The position numbers and the translations under genes were made by a program. Positions 9,348 through 21,830 of a stretch of DNA of 64,000 bases are shown piece by piece. Origin of the DNA: Paguma larvata (taxonomy: Eukaryota > Chordata > Mammalia > Carnivora > Viverridae); NCBI GenBank assembly GCA_030068075.1, contig CM057825.1:82971123-83035122 (forward strand). Reading direction: 5' to 3'. Under the pieces are notes generated by a model. That model saw only the letters and a program-made list of their open reading frames with translations, ran no database searches and had not been told where the DNA came from. Position 1 is the stretch's first letter. Every line of letters starts with the position of its first letter.

Positions 9348-12335
9348 AAAAGACTAGTTTCTGCTTTATTTTCAACTAAATATTTATACTTTACTTAAGA
9401 AGTCATTAAAAATACCCTGTGAAACTTTAGTGTGAGGTTATATCAGTCTTTGATGTTAGAGATCTTAAAATAATTTTACTCTTAAGGGTCCTTTCTAAAA
9501 TGTATTTTAAATTTAAAGCTTTTTTTTTTCAACAGCAGAGAACATGGAATGTGTCTTTCGCATGTATGCTGGAAGCATCCTTTGATTTTAAATAAATTAC
9601 CAGAGAAAACTAGTCGTTCTAAAATTTAGAACTTTCTGAAAGAACCAAATCCTTTTCTGCATGATGTAATTTAGTTTCAAAATTTATTTTAAGGACTAGA
9701 AATTCTTGACTGCTAATTGGTACACTGGACATAATATAAGTTTTTAGATACAGAGTCAACAATTTACTTTAGTGTCAAGGAACCATCAGTTAAGATTTTA
9801 TTAGAATTCTAAAAATGAAATAATAAGGCCAGCCCCATGCTTGTTCGAATAACTAAAATAAAATCTCAGCTCACACTATGGTGATTTAGCTAAGCTCCTC
9901 TTTCATTCCATCAAACTGCATGGGGCAACAGCTGGCCTTTTTTTCCACACCCTTGGTATGTTTACTGCAGCCGTGTAACTGTGTAACTTTGTCTCAGGGC
10001 CGGACCGTTGCTAGGGCTTGGACCACACCTTCCTCCTGCTTTACCTAAAGCCCATTGGTCATGATTTCATAATCGGGCAGTGTGCAGGGTGTCAGCATAG
10101 GGGCATTGGCAGAAATACATTCTGTGTTTCTACAGGTGTTACATTTTTTGCTCCCCTAGTGACTAGTAATCATTCAATTGGACTAAAATGATATATTTTA
10201 AAAAACAATGTCCTGGCATTGCTGAGAACATGCATAGAAGGCCATGGAGGTCTACATTGCAAGATTGCACAATAACCCATTAAAATAAACATTTGCGAGC
10301 ACAGATAGCTGGACTGAAATCCTGCTCTGATACAAATAACATCTGGACAACTTTTGTTTGCATCTTCCAGCATAAAACACCCTGGAGAAAAAATAGAAGG
10401 CAAGCTAAAAGACAAAGGACCACTAAAGGTTTTATTATGCTATGGGTGTGGTACCATAAATTTGAGGGGTTTCGGGCCAGAGTTGCCAAACCTGAATTTA
10501 AACAGCATGTTGTTTTTAAAAATTGTAACACTGGTGAAGAACAATTCCGTTTTCTTCCATAATTAATCCAGTGTGAAATAGAGTGACTGGAAAACATCCA
10601 GGAGGTTAAAAATAACTCAATTATTTATAAGTTCCACAGTGCTATGAGATTCCACACCAAGGAAAGTAAAGGCGGCTTGGTACCAAGTGCCTTTCTTACT
10701 CAGCAAGCACTTTAGGAGGTCGGCGTAAACAATCTTAACTGTAAAAGACTATCCGAGGGGCAAAGAAACAGACGTTTCCTTGATTATGGATCAGGGTGAT
10801 GGGCAGGAAGGAGTTTCTTTCTCTGACATTTATTTATTGCTAATACAGGTTAGGATGAATTACTCACACCAAAAGTTCTAAAGCGTGCGAATGAGCTGGG
10901 GGCTGAGGGGTGCAGGGAACAGAGGAAGAGGAGAGGAGGTCTGGAAAAGAAAGAAGAACGAGCATCTATTTTATAAGATCACATCATAGGCTATGAATCA
11001 GACACGACAGCAAATGGACTTTAATTTCTAGCGTTGCTCTTTGATGTGAAGCAAAATAATTACAAGCTGAAAGATACTACCGAGTATGATATTCAATATA
11101 AAGATAAAGAAATTAGCCATAAATAAATCCTCATATAAAATATCACTCTGAGGGCGGGCCGGCAGCTAGCAGCTATATATTTGTGTCAGCTACAGCTGGC
11201 CACTAAAGAAAGGGAACGAAAGTTTGCTGTAGTAGTATTAAAATCTTGCAAAATATTTTGCAGTTTTCTCATGCTTTATCTATTTTATTTATTTATTTAT
11301 TGTTGTGTGCTCTCCTCTCTCCGTAAAGGGGGCATGTGAGACACAGTAATCGTCTCAAAGGGCCAGGCCCTGAGTTAGAAAGATGAAACTCTAAGATCCG
11401 TCTTTAAAATATCAGGTGAACTTTTTTGATAAATGGGATTTACCTTAATTTCATTTCTTTAAGCCAGAGTACGGAGATAAGGGGGAAAAAAAGCAGATCT
11501 TAATATATGCAGCCACTTTGCAAGCTTTCACTATGATTCTCATATGTTTCAGACACAGTGTATTTATTCGTACTGTCAGCCTTGGAAACAAACAAAATAC
11601 AAAACATAATTCTATCATCCATCTACAAGACGGAACAAACAAAATTTTGTTATACTCATGACAATGGCAATAGGTGTCATTTATTTAAATAAAGCATCGA
11701 AAAATGATTTCTTTTTTAAATCATCTGTTGTTTATTTATGGACATTACCTGAGAGATAAATTTCAGTAATCCTACCATAAGAGGATTAGTGTTTTTCTCG
11801 AGAAGTTGTAAGTGATAGTGGAAATACTGAAGGAAAGTAGTAAAGGGATTACAAGTCCAGGTGGTTGCATTTATCATATCTAACTGCTGGTAAGTGAAGT
11901 TTTACTTGTCATCATCGCACTAATAATTGGGAGATTACGACTAGAACAACTTGACAAGGTTTTTGATTAAGGGTCAAGCCAGTAAATAGGGCTCATGACT
12001 ACCTCGCTCCCTGACATGAAGTTTCCATTGCTTTGATACTATTTTTTTTTCACGTCTGTAGTATGGAGTCAGTGGCTAGCTGAACATCAGCAAACTCTCT
12101 TTCTGTAGTGGCCTGCTTCACTCCCTCTGCCCAACGTGTAAAGACACAAGGACATCATGGCTTCTAGGCTGGCGCTGACTACCCGATGCAACAAAATCTT
12201 TCTGAAATGAATTAGAACAATTGCTATTGATGAGCTCAGTGTACTGTTTGTGTGTGAAAAGAGAATGCTGAACGCTGTCAGCTCTGAGTGGTATCTCCAC
12301 GTGTGAAAGAAAGCATCCATGTGCCCATTCGTTTA
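9348..12335. other. About 3 kb of unique DNA without recognised repeats
   Basis: This is one of the longest stretches lacking any SINE, LINE or DNA transposon I can recognise. It holds locally GC-richer patches (10650-10960 and 11150-11210). Overlapping open frames at 10280-10597 (minus) and 10293-10566 (plus) reach 105 codons, but I see no splice-site plus frame pattern or domain. The absence of insertions could reflect conserved non-coding sequence or chance. Confidence 0.5.
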
Positions 12336-12642
12336 GATTTATTATCTCATTTACTCATTCACTTAAGGCCTACCTTGTGGCAGTTACGTTAGATATCAGG
12401 ATAGAGATACAATGTGTCGCTCCCAGAGGTGACAATCAATGATACGTGTTAAATCTTAATGTACAGGCATATGGATAGAGGAAGATTTGGCTCTTCCTGA
12501 GAGAGTTGAGAATAGCTTCAATGAGGATAAGACATTTGATCTGATCATGAAGGAGGAACAAGAGCACAGCTGGTGAGGAAGAGGAAAGAAATGCCTGGGT
12601 AGAAAAGAGATCATAAGAGGGAAGGGGCATAAAAATGCAGTG

Positions 12643-12854
12643 TTGGGGTGTCTGGGTGGCTCAGTCGGTTTAGTGTCTGACTCTTGATTTCAGCCCAGGT
12701 CATGATCCCAGGGTTGTGGGATTGAGCCCTGCTCCATGCTCAGCACAGAACCAACCCAGATTCTCTCCCTCTCCCCCCCAAACCCCCTCCCCCACTCACA
12801 CACTCTCTCTCAAATAAAACGCACGCACACGCACACACACACACACACACACAA
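12643..12854 (+). mobile_element. CAN-SINE with (CA)n tail
   Basis: The head 'ttggggtgtctgggtggctc' is followed by 'gactcttgatttcagcccag', 'gattgagccctgctccatgc', a TC-rich stretch and 'aaataaaac' leading into (CA)n at 12821-12854. It is nested inside ancient repeat copy 2. Confidence 0.92.
12821..12854. repeat. (CA)n microsatellite in a SINE tail
   Basis: An interrupted GCAC/CA run ending in about 13 CA units, grown from the A-rich tail of the adjoining SINE. Confidence 0.9.
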
Positions 12855-13308
12855 AACCACTGCACTATGTTTAAGGAAAGGTCGCTCACTGTTACTGTTT
12901 GGTGTAAAGAGAGATGTGGCATGAGATGACATGGACAGGTAAGTTGGAACAAGACTGTGAAAAGGGTCATGCTAGGCCAAGGAGTTTATTCTTAGGGTAA
13001 TACAAAGCAATTGAAGACTTACATAGAATGTGACATAATTGGCTATAAACAGGTGAGTGAAACTTTCTCATTAGTCTTAAAGAGAACAGGCCATTTGAGT
13101 TTTTAGTAGGATTTGCAACGTGTGGTTATAGAGTAGTTATAGGGTCCGTCTTGACACATGACAAAAAGACAGCAGTTCATGGAGGCCACTTATACAGTGA
13201 TATGTATTATACTGATATATAAACAGGGTTTCCCTCTCCTGTTTATGATTTACCAACATAGCTTTTCTTCTCTACCAAAAAAGGGGACTTGAATCTCTTT
13301 TCCTCCCA

Positions 13309-13360
13309 TACACGCGCGCACACACACACACGCACACACAAATGAAAAAAAAAAAAAAAA
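13309..13360. repeat. (CA)n/(CG)n microsatellite followed by poly(A)
   Basis: A mixed 'acacgcgcgcacacacac' tract of about 32 bp, then 'aatg' and a run of 16 A. No SINE body adjoins it. Confidence 0.9.
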
Positions 13361-14067
13361 CTCGAATTTACTAAAGTTTCAACCTGTGGAGATAAGAGCT
13401 GTATTCACATGAAACTAAAATGGAGAATCAGGCTCCGATCCAGGTAACCAACTCCCCACTTTACTCATCATCACCTCCGAAATTCTCTTGCCTAATTTAT
13501 CTCTATAGTTTATAGAAAACAATGCTTCTCCAGCAGATCCTCCCTTTTTATTTTGTGTTCTATAGCTACAGATTTAATTAGCATATAGGAACAAACTTTC
13601 TAGCACCTTACAGGAGAAACACTGGTTTAAAAAAATGTTGGAAAGAACAAAGATTATTCCAAGATGAATATTAGCATTATGACCCACTCAGACCACCTGG
13701 AATTTTTTAAGCCATAATACTCAGTAACAATTCCTCTCATGCAATGTAGCTTGTACTTCCTAATTTCTCAAGAGATATTTACTTGGACACTAGCTCTTTG
13801 TTTTCAACAGTTTTCCTGCCTTTGCAAATTAATCCCCACCTGTAGTCAGATGCTTCCACTTATGAAATCACAACAGTTGTTTAAGTCATGGGATTAAGAA
13901 TAATGGAAAACATTATGTAATTTTGGAATGTGGGAAGAGGAAAAAATATTTTAAATGAAGGGGACAATTTTCTTATTTAGCTGTATCTTTCAGGATAAAA
14001 TAATAGACAAAAGTAAGTGGATGTTCTGAAACAAAGAGAATAAAGCTGGGGCTAAGTTGCTTTAAAG

Positions 14068-14100
14068 AAAACAAACAAACAAACAAACAAACAAAAACAA
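14068..14100. repeat. (AAAC)n microsatellite
   Basis: About six consecutive AAAC units followed by 'aaaaacaa'. Confidence 0.9.
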
Positions 14101-16425
14101 ATGACATACTGACTAGTACAGATCTTCAGTGGTCTTTATACTCATGTAAACTCATTCATTCTATAGATGGTACACCATAGTATCTCTAAGTGTCAGGCTA
14201 AAATGAGTGACAAAATTACTGGATTTGGTTCTGCTAAGCTATTATGGGATGTTTGGAATCATGTCAACTCACCCAGTGACAAAAAGAGCAGAGTCACATG
14301 AAAAACTGTCACTGAATTTGAATTAGAATTCTTTAGACAAATAAAATTATTCTTAACCCTAAATATTCTTCATTACAAATTATAGACTTTATCTACAGAT
14401 AGCCAGTCAACTTAACAATTTCCTGTTCTTCCAGGTCTTCACATTGTGAAAATTCAGATGGACCATCAACTGCTCTTTTCCTGTTTGAGTTACAAATGAG
14501 AAAGTCATGAAAAATAATGACTCGGTGGTGAACCTAAGACTTCCACTCTTACTAAGAAGAAGTAACAGGGGCCAGCTTTATTGTGATTGAAACAAACAAA
14601 AAATAGACAAACATATGAAACAATGATTTTTTAAAACATTGAACATCAGGTCATGAACAGTGATCCCCAAAGGATAGGGGAAAATGAGGTGAGCCCTACA
14701 ATTGCCCTAGCTTAGGGCCTTGAAAGAGTGTCCAAGGCATGGTCCAGGGAAGGAGAAAACAGGTCATAACCACAAACTCCTTGAAGTTAGGGGGTAAGGG
14801 TAAGGTCTGGAGAGAAGAAAGTGGCTACAATCTGTGAAATAGAGTATCAAAGAGGAACAAAATATACAGATATCCAGGGAGGACTATCCTTTAATATTCA
14901 ACTGAGTGTTGGTCATTAAAGATACTGCCTAACTCTAGGGAGAGAAAGACCCAAAAAGATTAGAGGCAACAGTTTCCGGTGGTCACTCAGAGCTAAGAAT
15001 AATGCCTATCCCTCCCAACCAGCATAGAAAACCTCATAACAAAGAGAGCCTTGAGTGGAATACTCAGAAACATCTTGCCTGAGTGGTAGGGAATAATTAG
15101 TCCTACATTGAGGACTATTCCAGTCCCAACTGATGAATTTTAAAAGGAAGAGCCAAAAGAATCCAACTATTTTCATATAATTTAACTGTGTTCCAGAATA
15201 AAGTTCTAGAATATTTATGGAACACAAACATATTGGACACTCAAAAATATTCATAATGTCTGGCATCCAATCAACAATTTCCAGGCATGCAAAGAAGTAG
15301 AAAAATTTGGCCTATGATTAGGATAAAAATCATACAAAACATCCCAGAACTTCCACAGATGTTAGAATTAGCAGATAAAGATGTTAAGATAATTTTTTAA
15401 CTGTATCTTAAGGAAAGAGATGAGAAAGTATATGACAAATAATCGAACTCCTAAAGATGAAAACTACACCAGAGTTGAAACTGTACTAGATGGGAGAAAC
15501 AGCAGATAATATATTGCAGAAGAAAAACATTAGTGACCTTGCAGACACAGCAATAAAAAAAAAAAAACATTCCAAAATGAAATATATAGAAAAATATTTA
15601 TTTTAAAAGATGAACAGAAAATTAGCTGTGGAAACACATCAAGTGTCCCTATAAGTGTATAATTGGAGCCTCTGAAGCTACTGAGAGAGGGTGGACAGAA
15701 AATACTTTGGAGAAATCATGACTGAAATCTTTCCGAAATAGAGGAGAACTATAACCAACAGATCCAAGAAGCTCACCAAAGTCTAAGCATGAGAAATAAA
15801 GAAAAACAGACAAGGTCACATTATAACCACATTGTTCAAAACCAGGGGTAAAGAGAGAACCTTAAAAGCATCCAGAAAGAAAAAAGGTGTTACATATAGA
15901 GAAACAAGGATAAGTGGGTGGCAGATTTCTTATCAAAAACAATGATAGGAGAAAGACAGCACAGTAAATTCTTTAAAGTACTGAATCAATAAATCTGTCT
16001 AATTAGAACTCTACATTCAGTAAAAAAAATATCTTTTAAAAACAAAATTAAACTAAAAACTTCTTCATGCATACAAAAGCTGATGGAATGCATTACCAAC
16101 AGGTCTGTACTTTAAGAAATATTAAAGGGATCCTTTCAAGTTTAATAATGATAGAGGACATCCTGTAGGTATACAAAGAAATAAGAACACTGAAAAAGAT
16201 AACTACATGGATAAATATATTTTTCTTAGTATTTCCCTTTAAAATAGAATGTACTTTTTAAACAAGAATAATATAAAAAATTGTGAGGTTTATAGCATAT
16301 GTATAAGCAAAATTGAAAACAACAGACTGTGCATAGGAAAAGAATAATATACATGGTAAAGTCCTTTTAAGTTAAAGATATATACTCTAAGCCATAAGGC
16401 AATTATTAAAATAGTAAAACAAAGT

Positions 16426-16600
16426 ATCATACTTAATAAGTAAAATATAATATAATATAGAATATAAAATATAGTTTACATAATATAAATATATCCATAT
16501 ATAAATATAAAATATATTTTAGATTCTTATAAAATATATAAATATATATGACATATTTCAGAGTAAGTAAAAATAAATATAAAATATTTATATTTTAGAG
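16426..16600. repeat. Extremely AT-rich tract within the L1
   Basis: Long alternation of 'aatataa', 'atatata' and 'aaatat' words with few G or C bases. It lies just before the SINE at 16614 and probably grew by local slippage in the L1 inter-ORF region. Confidence 0.8.
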
Positions 16601-16613
16601 TAAGTAGATTTCT

Positions 16614-16816
16614 TTTTAATTTTTTATTGTTTTATTCATTTTTGAAAGAGAGGGCATGAGTGAGGGAGGGGCAGAGAGAGAGGGAGACAGAGATCTGAAG
16701 CAGGCTCTGTGCTGGCAGCAGGGAGGCAATATGGGGTCGAACTCCCACACTGAATTGTGAGATCATGACCTGAGCTGAAGTCAGACACTCAACCACCCAA
16801 GCTATCCAGGCGCCCC
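16614..16816 (-). mobile_element. CAN-SINE nested in L1
   Basis: Reverse-oriented: 'tgttttattcatttttgaaa', GA-rich tract, end at 'gctatccaggcgcccc'. It is flanked by agagtaagtagatttct (16597-16613) and the diverged copy agagtacgttgatttct (16818-16834). Confidence 0.94.
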
Positions 16817-17592
16817 AAGAGTACGTTGATTTCTGAGCAAAGAATATAACCAAAAAATATATGATCTTTTCATATTCACATCAATTCAACAAAAGGACAC
16901 TACAATATTAAACTGTGATGTTTCTAATAGCAAAGCTTTGAAATAAATGAAGTAAAAACTAATAGAATCACAGGGAAAAATAAGTAAATCTATCATTATC
17001 ATCAGAGATTTAAATACCTCTCCTTCAATAACTGACAGAAATCAGTAAGAATATAGAAGAGCTGAAAATACTACCAACTGTTTCAATGTGGATAACATTT
17101 ATAGAACAGTCTAGTCAACAACAGTAAAGTACATATGTTTCTCAAGTACACAGGGAACATTTACTAAGATCACCTATAATTCGATCCAGAAAACAAGTCT
17201 CAATATATTTAAAAATCAAAGTAAGCATGCCCTCTGCCTATAATAAAATTAAATTAGAAACCAAGTACAAAATGATCTCTGGAAATACTGCAAATACTTG
17301 GAAATTATATAACACATTTCTAAGAAATCCACTAGCCAAAATAATAAATCAAAAAGGAAACAAGAAAGTAGTATAGACAGAATTAAAATGGAAACACAAA
17401 TGTGTGGAATGCTGCTAACACAGTACAAAGCAGTATGAGCAGGGAAAATTATAGCACTAAATGACCAGAAATCACAATTTAAAAAGCCTCAAATCAATGA
17501 CTCGCTGTTCAAAAACTAGTAAGAAAAGCAAAGATTTAACCTAAGGTATTCAGAAAAAGAAGTAAAATAAACATCATAGCAGTTGGCAATGC

Positions 17593-17613
17593 AAAAAAAA
17601 AAAAAAAAAAAAA
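17593..17613. repeat. Poly(A) run of 21
   Basis: An uninterrupted A run inside L1 ORF2-derived sequence. No retroposon body adjoins it, so it probably expanded from an A-rich L1 stretch. Confidence 0.9.
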
Positions 17614-18703
17614 GCAGAAAAACAATAGAAAAAATCATCGAAACTAAAAGGTTTTTCTTAAAGAAAAATCAATAATACTGGTGAACATTTAGCAAGACTT
17701 CTCAGAAAAGAAAAGACATATATTGCCTATATCGGGAATGAGAGAAGACACTCACTACCCAATCTATAAATATTAGAAGGATAATAGGATATTATGAGAA
17801 ACTTTATGACAATAAATTCAATAAGTTAGGTGAAATGGGGAAGTTCCTTAAAGACACACACCACCAAAGCTTACTCAAATAGAAAGAGAGTCTATGAATA
17901 GCCCTTTATCTTTTAAGTAAATTGACTTTTGCTTTAAAAACCATCAAAAAATTTTCCATCCAAGATAACTTCACTAATGATTCTACTAAACATTTAAAAA
18001 ATAAATAACACCACTTCTATAAAAAGTCATTCAGAAGTTCCAAGAGGAGACGATATTATTCCACTCATTCTGAGGCAAGCATTAACCTGGTGTCAAAACC
18101 AGACAAAGTCATTACAAGAAAAGAAATCTACAGATGTATATCCCTCATGGCATGCATGCAAAAATTCTCAGCGAGGTATATAGATAAGTCAAAAGCAACA
18201 ATATAAAAGCAGGATCATAATATATCACAACAAAGCGTAGTTTATCTAAGTAACGCATGGCTTATTCAACTTCCAAAAATGAACCAACGTAATTCACCAT
18301 TATATATTAATAAAGTGTAAAAGAAAACCATATGATCACTTTAATAAATGTGCATGCATATGCACACATACAAACATCTGGTGAAATTAAATATTCATTC
18401 CTGATAAAAATCTCAGCAAACTAGGAATAGAAGGCAATGCCCAAAGCCTAATGAAAGGCATCTAGGGAAAAACTATAGCCAATATCTTATGGGATGAAAG
18501 ACTGAGTGCTTTTTTCCCTTGTATCAGGAACAAGACAAGAATATTTGCTCTCACCACTTCTATAATGTTCTAGAGGTTTAGGTGTTGTAATGCCTTTGGG
18601 AAAAAAAGTTATTCAAATTAGAAATAAAGACTATTTTTGTTATCAGATGACATGATCATTATGTAGAAAATTCCTCTCTACAACAAAATTCCTTAACCTA
18701 ATT

Positions 18704-18790
18704 AGTTAATTGAGCTATGAGTTAATTGAGACTTAATTGAGAGTTAACTGAGAATTACTCATTAATTGAGAATGAGTTAATTCTATAAGT
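18704..18790. repeat. Local degenerate tandem repeat (GTTAATTGAG units)
   Basis: About six diverged copies of a 10-18 bp unit built on 'gttaattgag' within L1 ORF2-derived sequence. This is a young local expansion absent from the normal L1 layout. Confidence 0.7.
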
Positions 18791-18961
18791 TATAGAATTA
18801 ACCTATAATTCTAATATTAACAAAGCTAACAATATTCTATTAACAATCTGAAATTGGAATTTAAAAAATATCATTAACAGCATAAAAATAGAAAATGCTT
18901 AAAAATAAATCTGGCAAAGATGCCCAACACCTGTAAACTGGAAACTATAAAGTATTGTTGA

Positions 18962-19157
18962 GGGGCACCTGGGTGGCTCAGTTGGTTAAGCATCCAACTC
19001 AGCTTCTGCTCAGGTCATGATTACACAGTTATGGGATTGAACACTGTGTTGGGCTCTGAGCTGACAGCACAGAGCCTGCTTGGGATTCTCTCTCTCCTTC
19101 TCTCACTGCCCCTTCTCTCTCCACTCTCTTTCTCAAAATAAATAAACTTAAAAAATA
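18962..19157 (+). mobile_element. CAN-SINE nested in L1
   Basis: The head 'ggggcacctgggtggctcag' is followed by 'ggttaagcatccaactcagc', 'gggctctgagctgacagcac', a TC-rich stretch and an 'aaataaataaactt' tail. It sits inside L1 ORF2-derived sequence that resumes on the right. Confidence 0.94.
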
Positions 19158-19662
19158 TATGCTGTCGAAATAAATTAAAGCAGACCCACATAGACCGTGA
19201 AATGCACCATGCTTAATATATTTAATGTCATTAAGATGTCAATCATGCCCAACTTTATCTATAGATTTAATATAATCTCAGGTAAAATCTCAGCAGGATT
19301 TCTGTAGACATTAACAAGTTGATTTAAAAAACCATATGGAAATGTAAAAGACCTAGAATAGCCAAAAACGACATTGTAAAAGAAGAATAAACTTGAAGAC
19401 CAACACTATATATTTCAAGACTACTACAATGTGGCAGTCAAATCATGATGGAATGAAAATGGCATAACGATAGACAAATAGATCAGTGGAATAAAATAGG
19501 CCAGGAAAAGATTCACAACATATGTATGCCTTATTTTTGGCATAGATGCAAAGACAATTCAGTGGAAAATGGCTTATTAAATAAATAGTCCTGGAAAAAC
19601 TGAGTATTAGTATGCAAAAAAATTGAACCTTAATCTTTATCTTGTAAAATATATGAAAATTA

Positions 19663-19879
19663 GGGATGCTTGGGTGGTTCAGTCGATTGAGCATCTGACT
19701 TTGACTCAGATCATGATCTCACCGTTCATGAGTTCAAGTTTTATATCAAACTCTCTGCTGTCAGCACAGAGCCGGTTTCAGATCCTTTCCCTCCCTTTCT
19801 CTCTGCTTCTCTCTCTCTCTCTCTCAAAAACAAATAAAAACATTTAAGAATTATTTTAAAAATTTAAAAAATCTTATAC
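19663..19879 (+). mobile_element. CAN-SINE nested in L1, 14-bp duplication
   Basis: The head 'gggatgcttgggtggttcag' is followed by 'cagatcatgatctcaccg', (TC)n and an A-rich tail. It is flanked by the perfect duplication atatatgaaaatta (19649-19662 and 19880-19893). Confidence 0.95.
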
Positions 19880-21060
19880 ATATATGAAAATTAAAGTGGA
19901 TCATAGATATAAACGTAAAATACAAAATTATAAAACTTACAGAAGAAAATCTTTGATTAGGCAAATAATCTTTAGATATAAAATAAAAACTGATTAGGCA
20001 TCCTGATTAGGATGACTTAGGCTGTCATCCTAAGTAGAACTTCTGCTCTTTAATAGACAATGTTAAGATACAAAAATGTCAAACTGCAGACTTAGAGAAA
20101 ATATGTGTCAAATATATATCTACTAGAGGACTTTTATTCAGAATATATAAATAACTCTTTAAATTCAGCATTAAGAAAAGTAACAATCCAATTCAAAATG
20201 GGCAAGTGATTTGAACAGACACTTCACTGAAGAAGATAAACAACAAATGACAAACACGTACATGAAAAGATAACAAGATAACGTAATTAGTCATTAACAA
20301 AACACAAATTAAACAATAAATTTCACTAACACTTATGGGAATAATTAAAATTAAAAAGACTGTACCAAGTAATGCTAAGGATTTGGAGGAACTGGAACTC
20401 TCATACCTACTGGTAGGAATGTAAAATGGCATGCCCCTTTGGAAAATCGTGTGGCAGTTCCTTAAAAAGTTAAAAGCACATGTATAAACTTATCTAGCCA
20501 TTTTGCTCCTATTTATTTACTCAAGGTGGGGAAACACAACCATACAAATATTGGCGCTCAAACATTCACAGCAGCTCTACCTGTAATAGACTCAAAGTGG
20601 AAACAATCTCAGTGCCCACTATGAAACAATTGAGGAAACAAATCATATCCACATAGTGGGATACTACTTAGACTTTAAGAGGAATCGACTACTTATAGTA
20701 ACAATGACACGATTTAATCTCAAAATATTTCTACTGAGTGAAAAAAGAAAAAAGCCAGACATAGAAAAATACATATTTTTGGATTATTTAAAACTCTAGA
20801 GAGTTCAAACTAATTTCTAATAACAGAAAACAGATTAGTAGTCACCTAGAAGGAGATGAAAAGATAGTGACATGAGGAAACTTTTTGGGGTGATGAGTAT
20901 ATTCTGTCTTGATTGTAATGATGGTTTCACATGTGTGAAACACATGTCAAAACTTATACCTTTGTCAAAACTTACCATATTGTACATTTTAAATATGTTT
21001 TTTGTATGTCAATTATACCTCAATAAAACTGTTACAAAGCAAAAACGATGAACACAACTC

Positions 21061-21830
21061 TTTTTTAAATGCTTAACAACTGCTTAAATATAAACTGTCA
21101 ATTTACATAGACTTTCCTTCTAAGATTTACTTGCGTATTGTGGATACCTAAACTGAATATAGATATTATGCCAGTAGTTAAAGTTCTCCTGCCTAAAGAA
21201 ATTCTACTTAAGTGAATTTGGAGCGAAGGGATCATTATACTTCTTGAGTTTAGCCCCACTTATTCATGCATGCAGTGTTTACACTGTGATGTTAACATAC
21301 TGTGTTCATTTTTATCTAGGTTTCTTGAAGACAGAAGAGATCCCTCTGCTCAGAACAGAGATAACCCAAATTTGATTGTGAGCCAAATGGTATTGTGTGA
21401 CCTAATTAAATGGTGGGTATTTCATGAACTTAGTCTTTCACATCTGGCTGTTATTAGATAGCCCTACTTGGCTACCCCACAAAGCAGTATTTGATCTAAG
21501 GGCCAACTCTGCCCCACAATTTGCTAATGTCTCTCACACTGACTAAATCCACAGGGAGAGGTCGGGCCCCAAAATACCACGAAACAAAGTAGGCAATATC
21601 TCTGCAAAAGGATATCTTCTATTTTTATTTCTGTTTGGTTTCTAAGTGCATTTTGCCTTGACTAACTTCAAATATTGATTGTTAGAAAGTGGACTGGAAA
21701 TGTAATGATTGACTGATCACAATGTATTACATACAATGAATTTTGAATACCACAGAACTAATTGAATAAATGAACGGAAATATTAATATTGAATTAATAG
21801 GAATGATCAGAGTGAATTAAACACAGCAGG
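21061..21830. other. Unique DNA, no gene seen
   Basis: No repeat or exon recognised. A short open frame at 21270-21461 has no family features. Confidence 0.5.

Larger units (their letters stand above)
12336..13085 (+). mobile_element. Ancient long interspersed repeat, copy 2 (family not named)
   Basis: Begins with 'tcatttactcattcac' and 'cttgtggcagttacgttag', and continues after a SINE with 'taggccaaggagtttattc' and 'gaatgtgacataattgg'. These match the order of the family seen at 5.74-6.93 kb, which covers a partly different portion. Heavily diverged and non-coding. Confidence 0.5.
13081..14430. other. Unique AT-rich DNA with simple repeats
   Basis: Holds a CA/CG microsatellite at 13309-13340, a 16-A run at 13345-13360 and an (AAAC)n tract at 14068-14100. 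No gene or dispersed repeat recognised. Confidence 0.5.
14560..21060 (+). mobile_element. Nearly full-length ancient LINE-1 (L1M type), dead
   Basis: A LINE-1 retrotransposon that copied itself by target-primed reverse transcription. L1 landmarks appear in order on the plus strand. The 5' portion (about 14.56-15.1 kb) has 'catcaggtcatgaacagtga'. ORF1-like sequence runs about 15.3-16.2 kb, with 'gaaatattaaagggatcc' near its end. ORF2 covers about 16.95-20.75 kb, including 'atagccaatatcttatggga' at 18475 and 'aaaatgggcaagtgatttg' at 20195. The 3' untranslated region ends in 'gtcaattatacctcaataaa' (21008-21027). No open frame exceeds about 90 codons in any part, so both proteins are destroyed. 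SINEs interrupt it at 16614-16816, 18962-19157 and 19663-19879. The 5' edge is approximate. Confidence 0.85.

Noticed and set aside
10280..10597. Overlapping open frames on both strands, up to 105 codons
   Set aside because: No domain, no start context, no splice signals in a consistent pattern, and opposite strands are equally open. Most likely chance.
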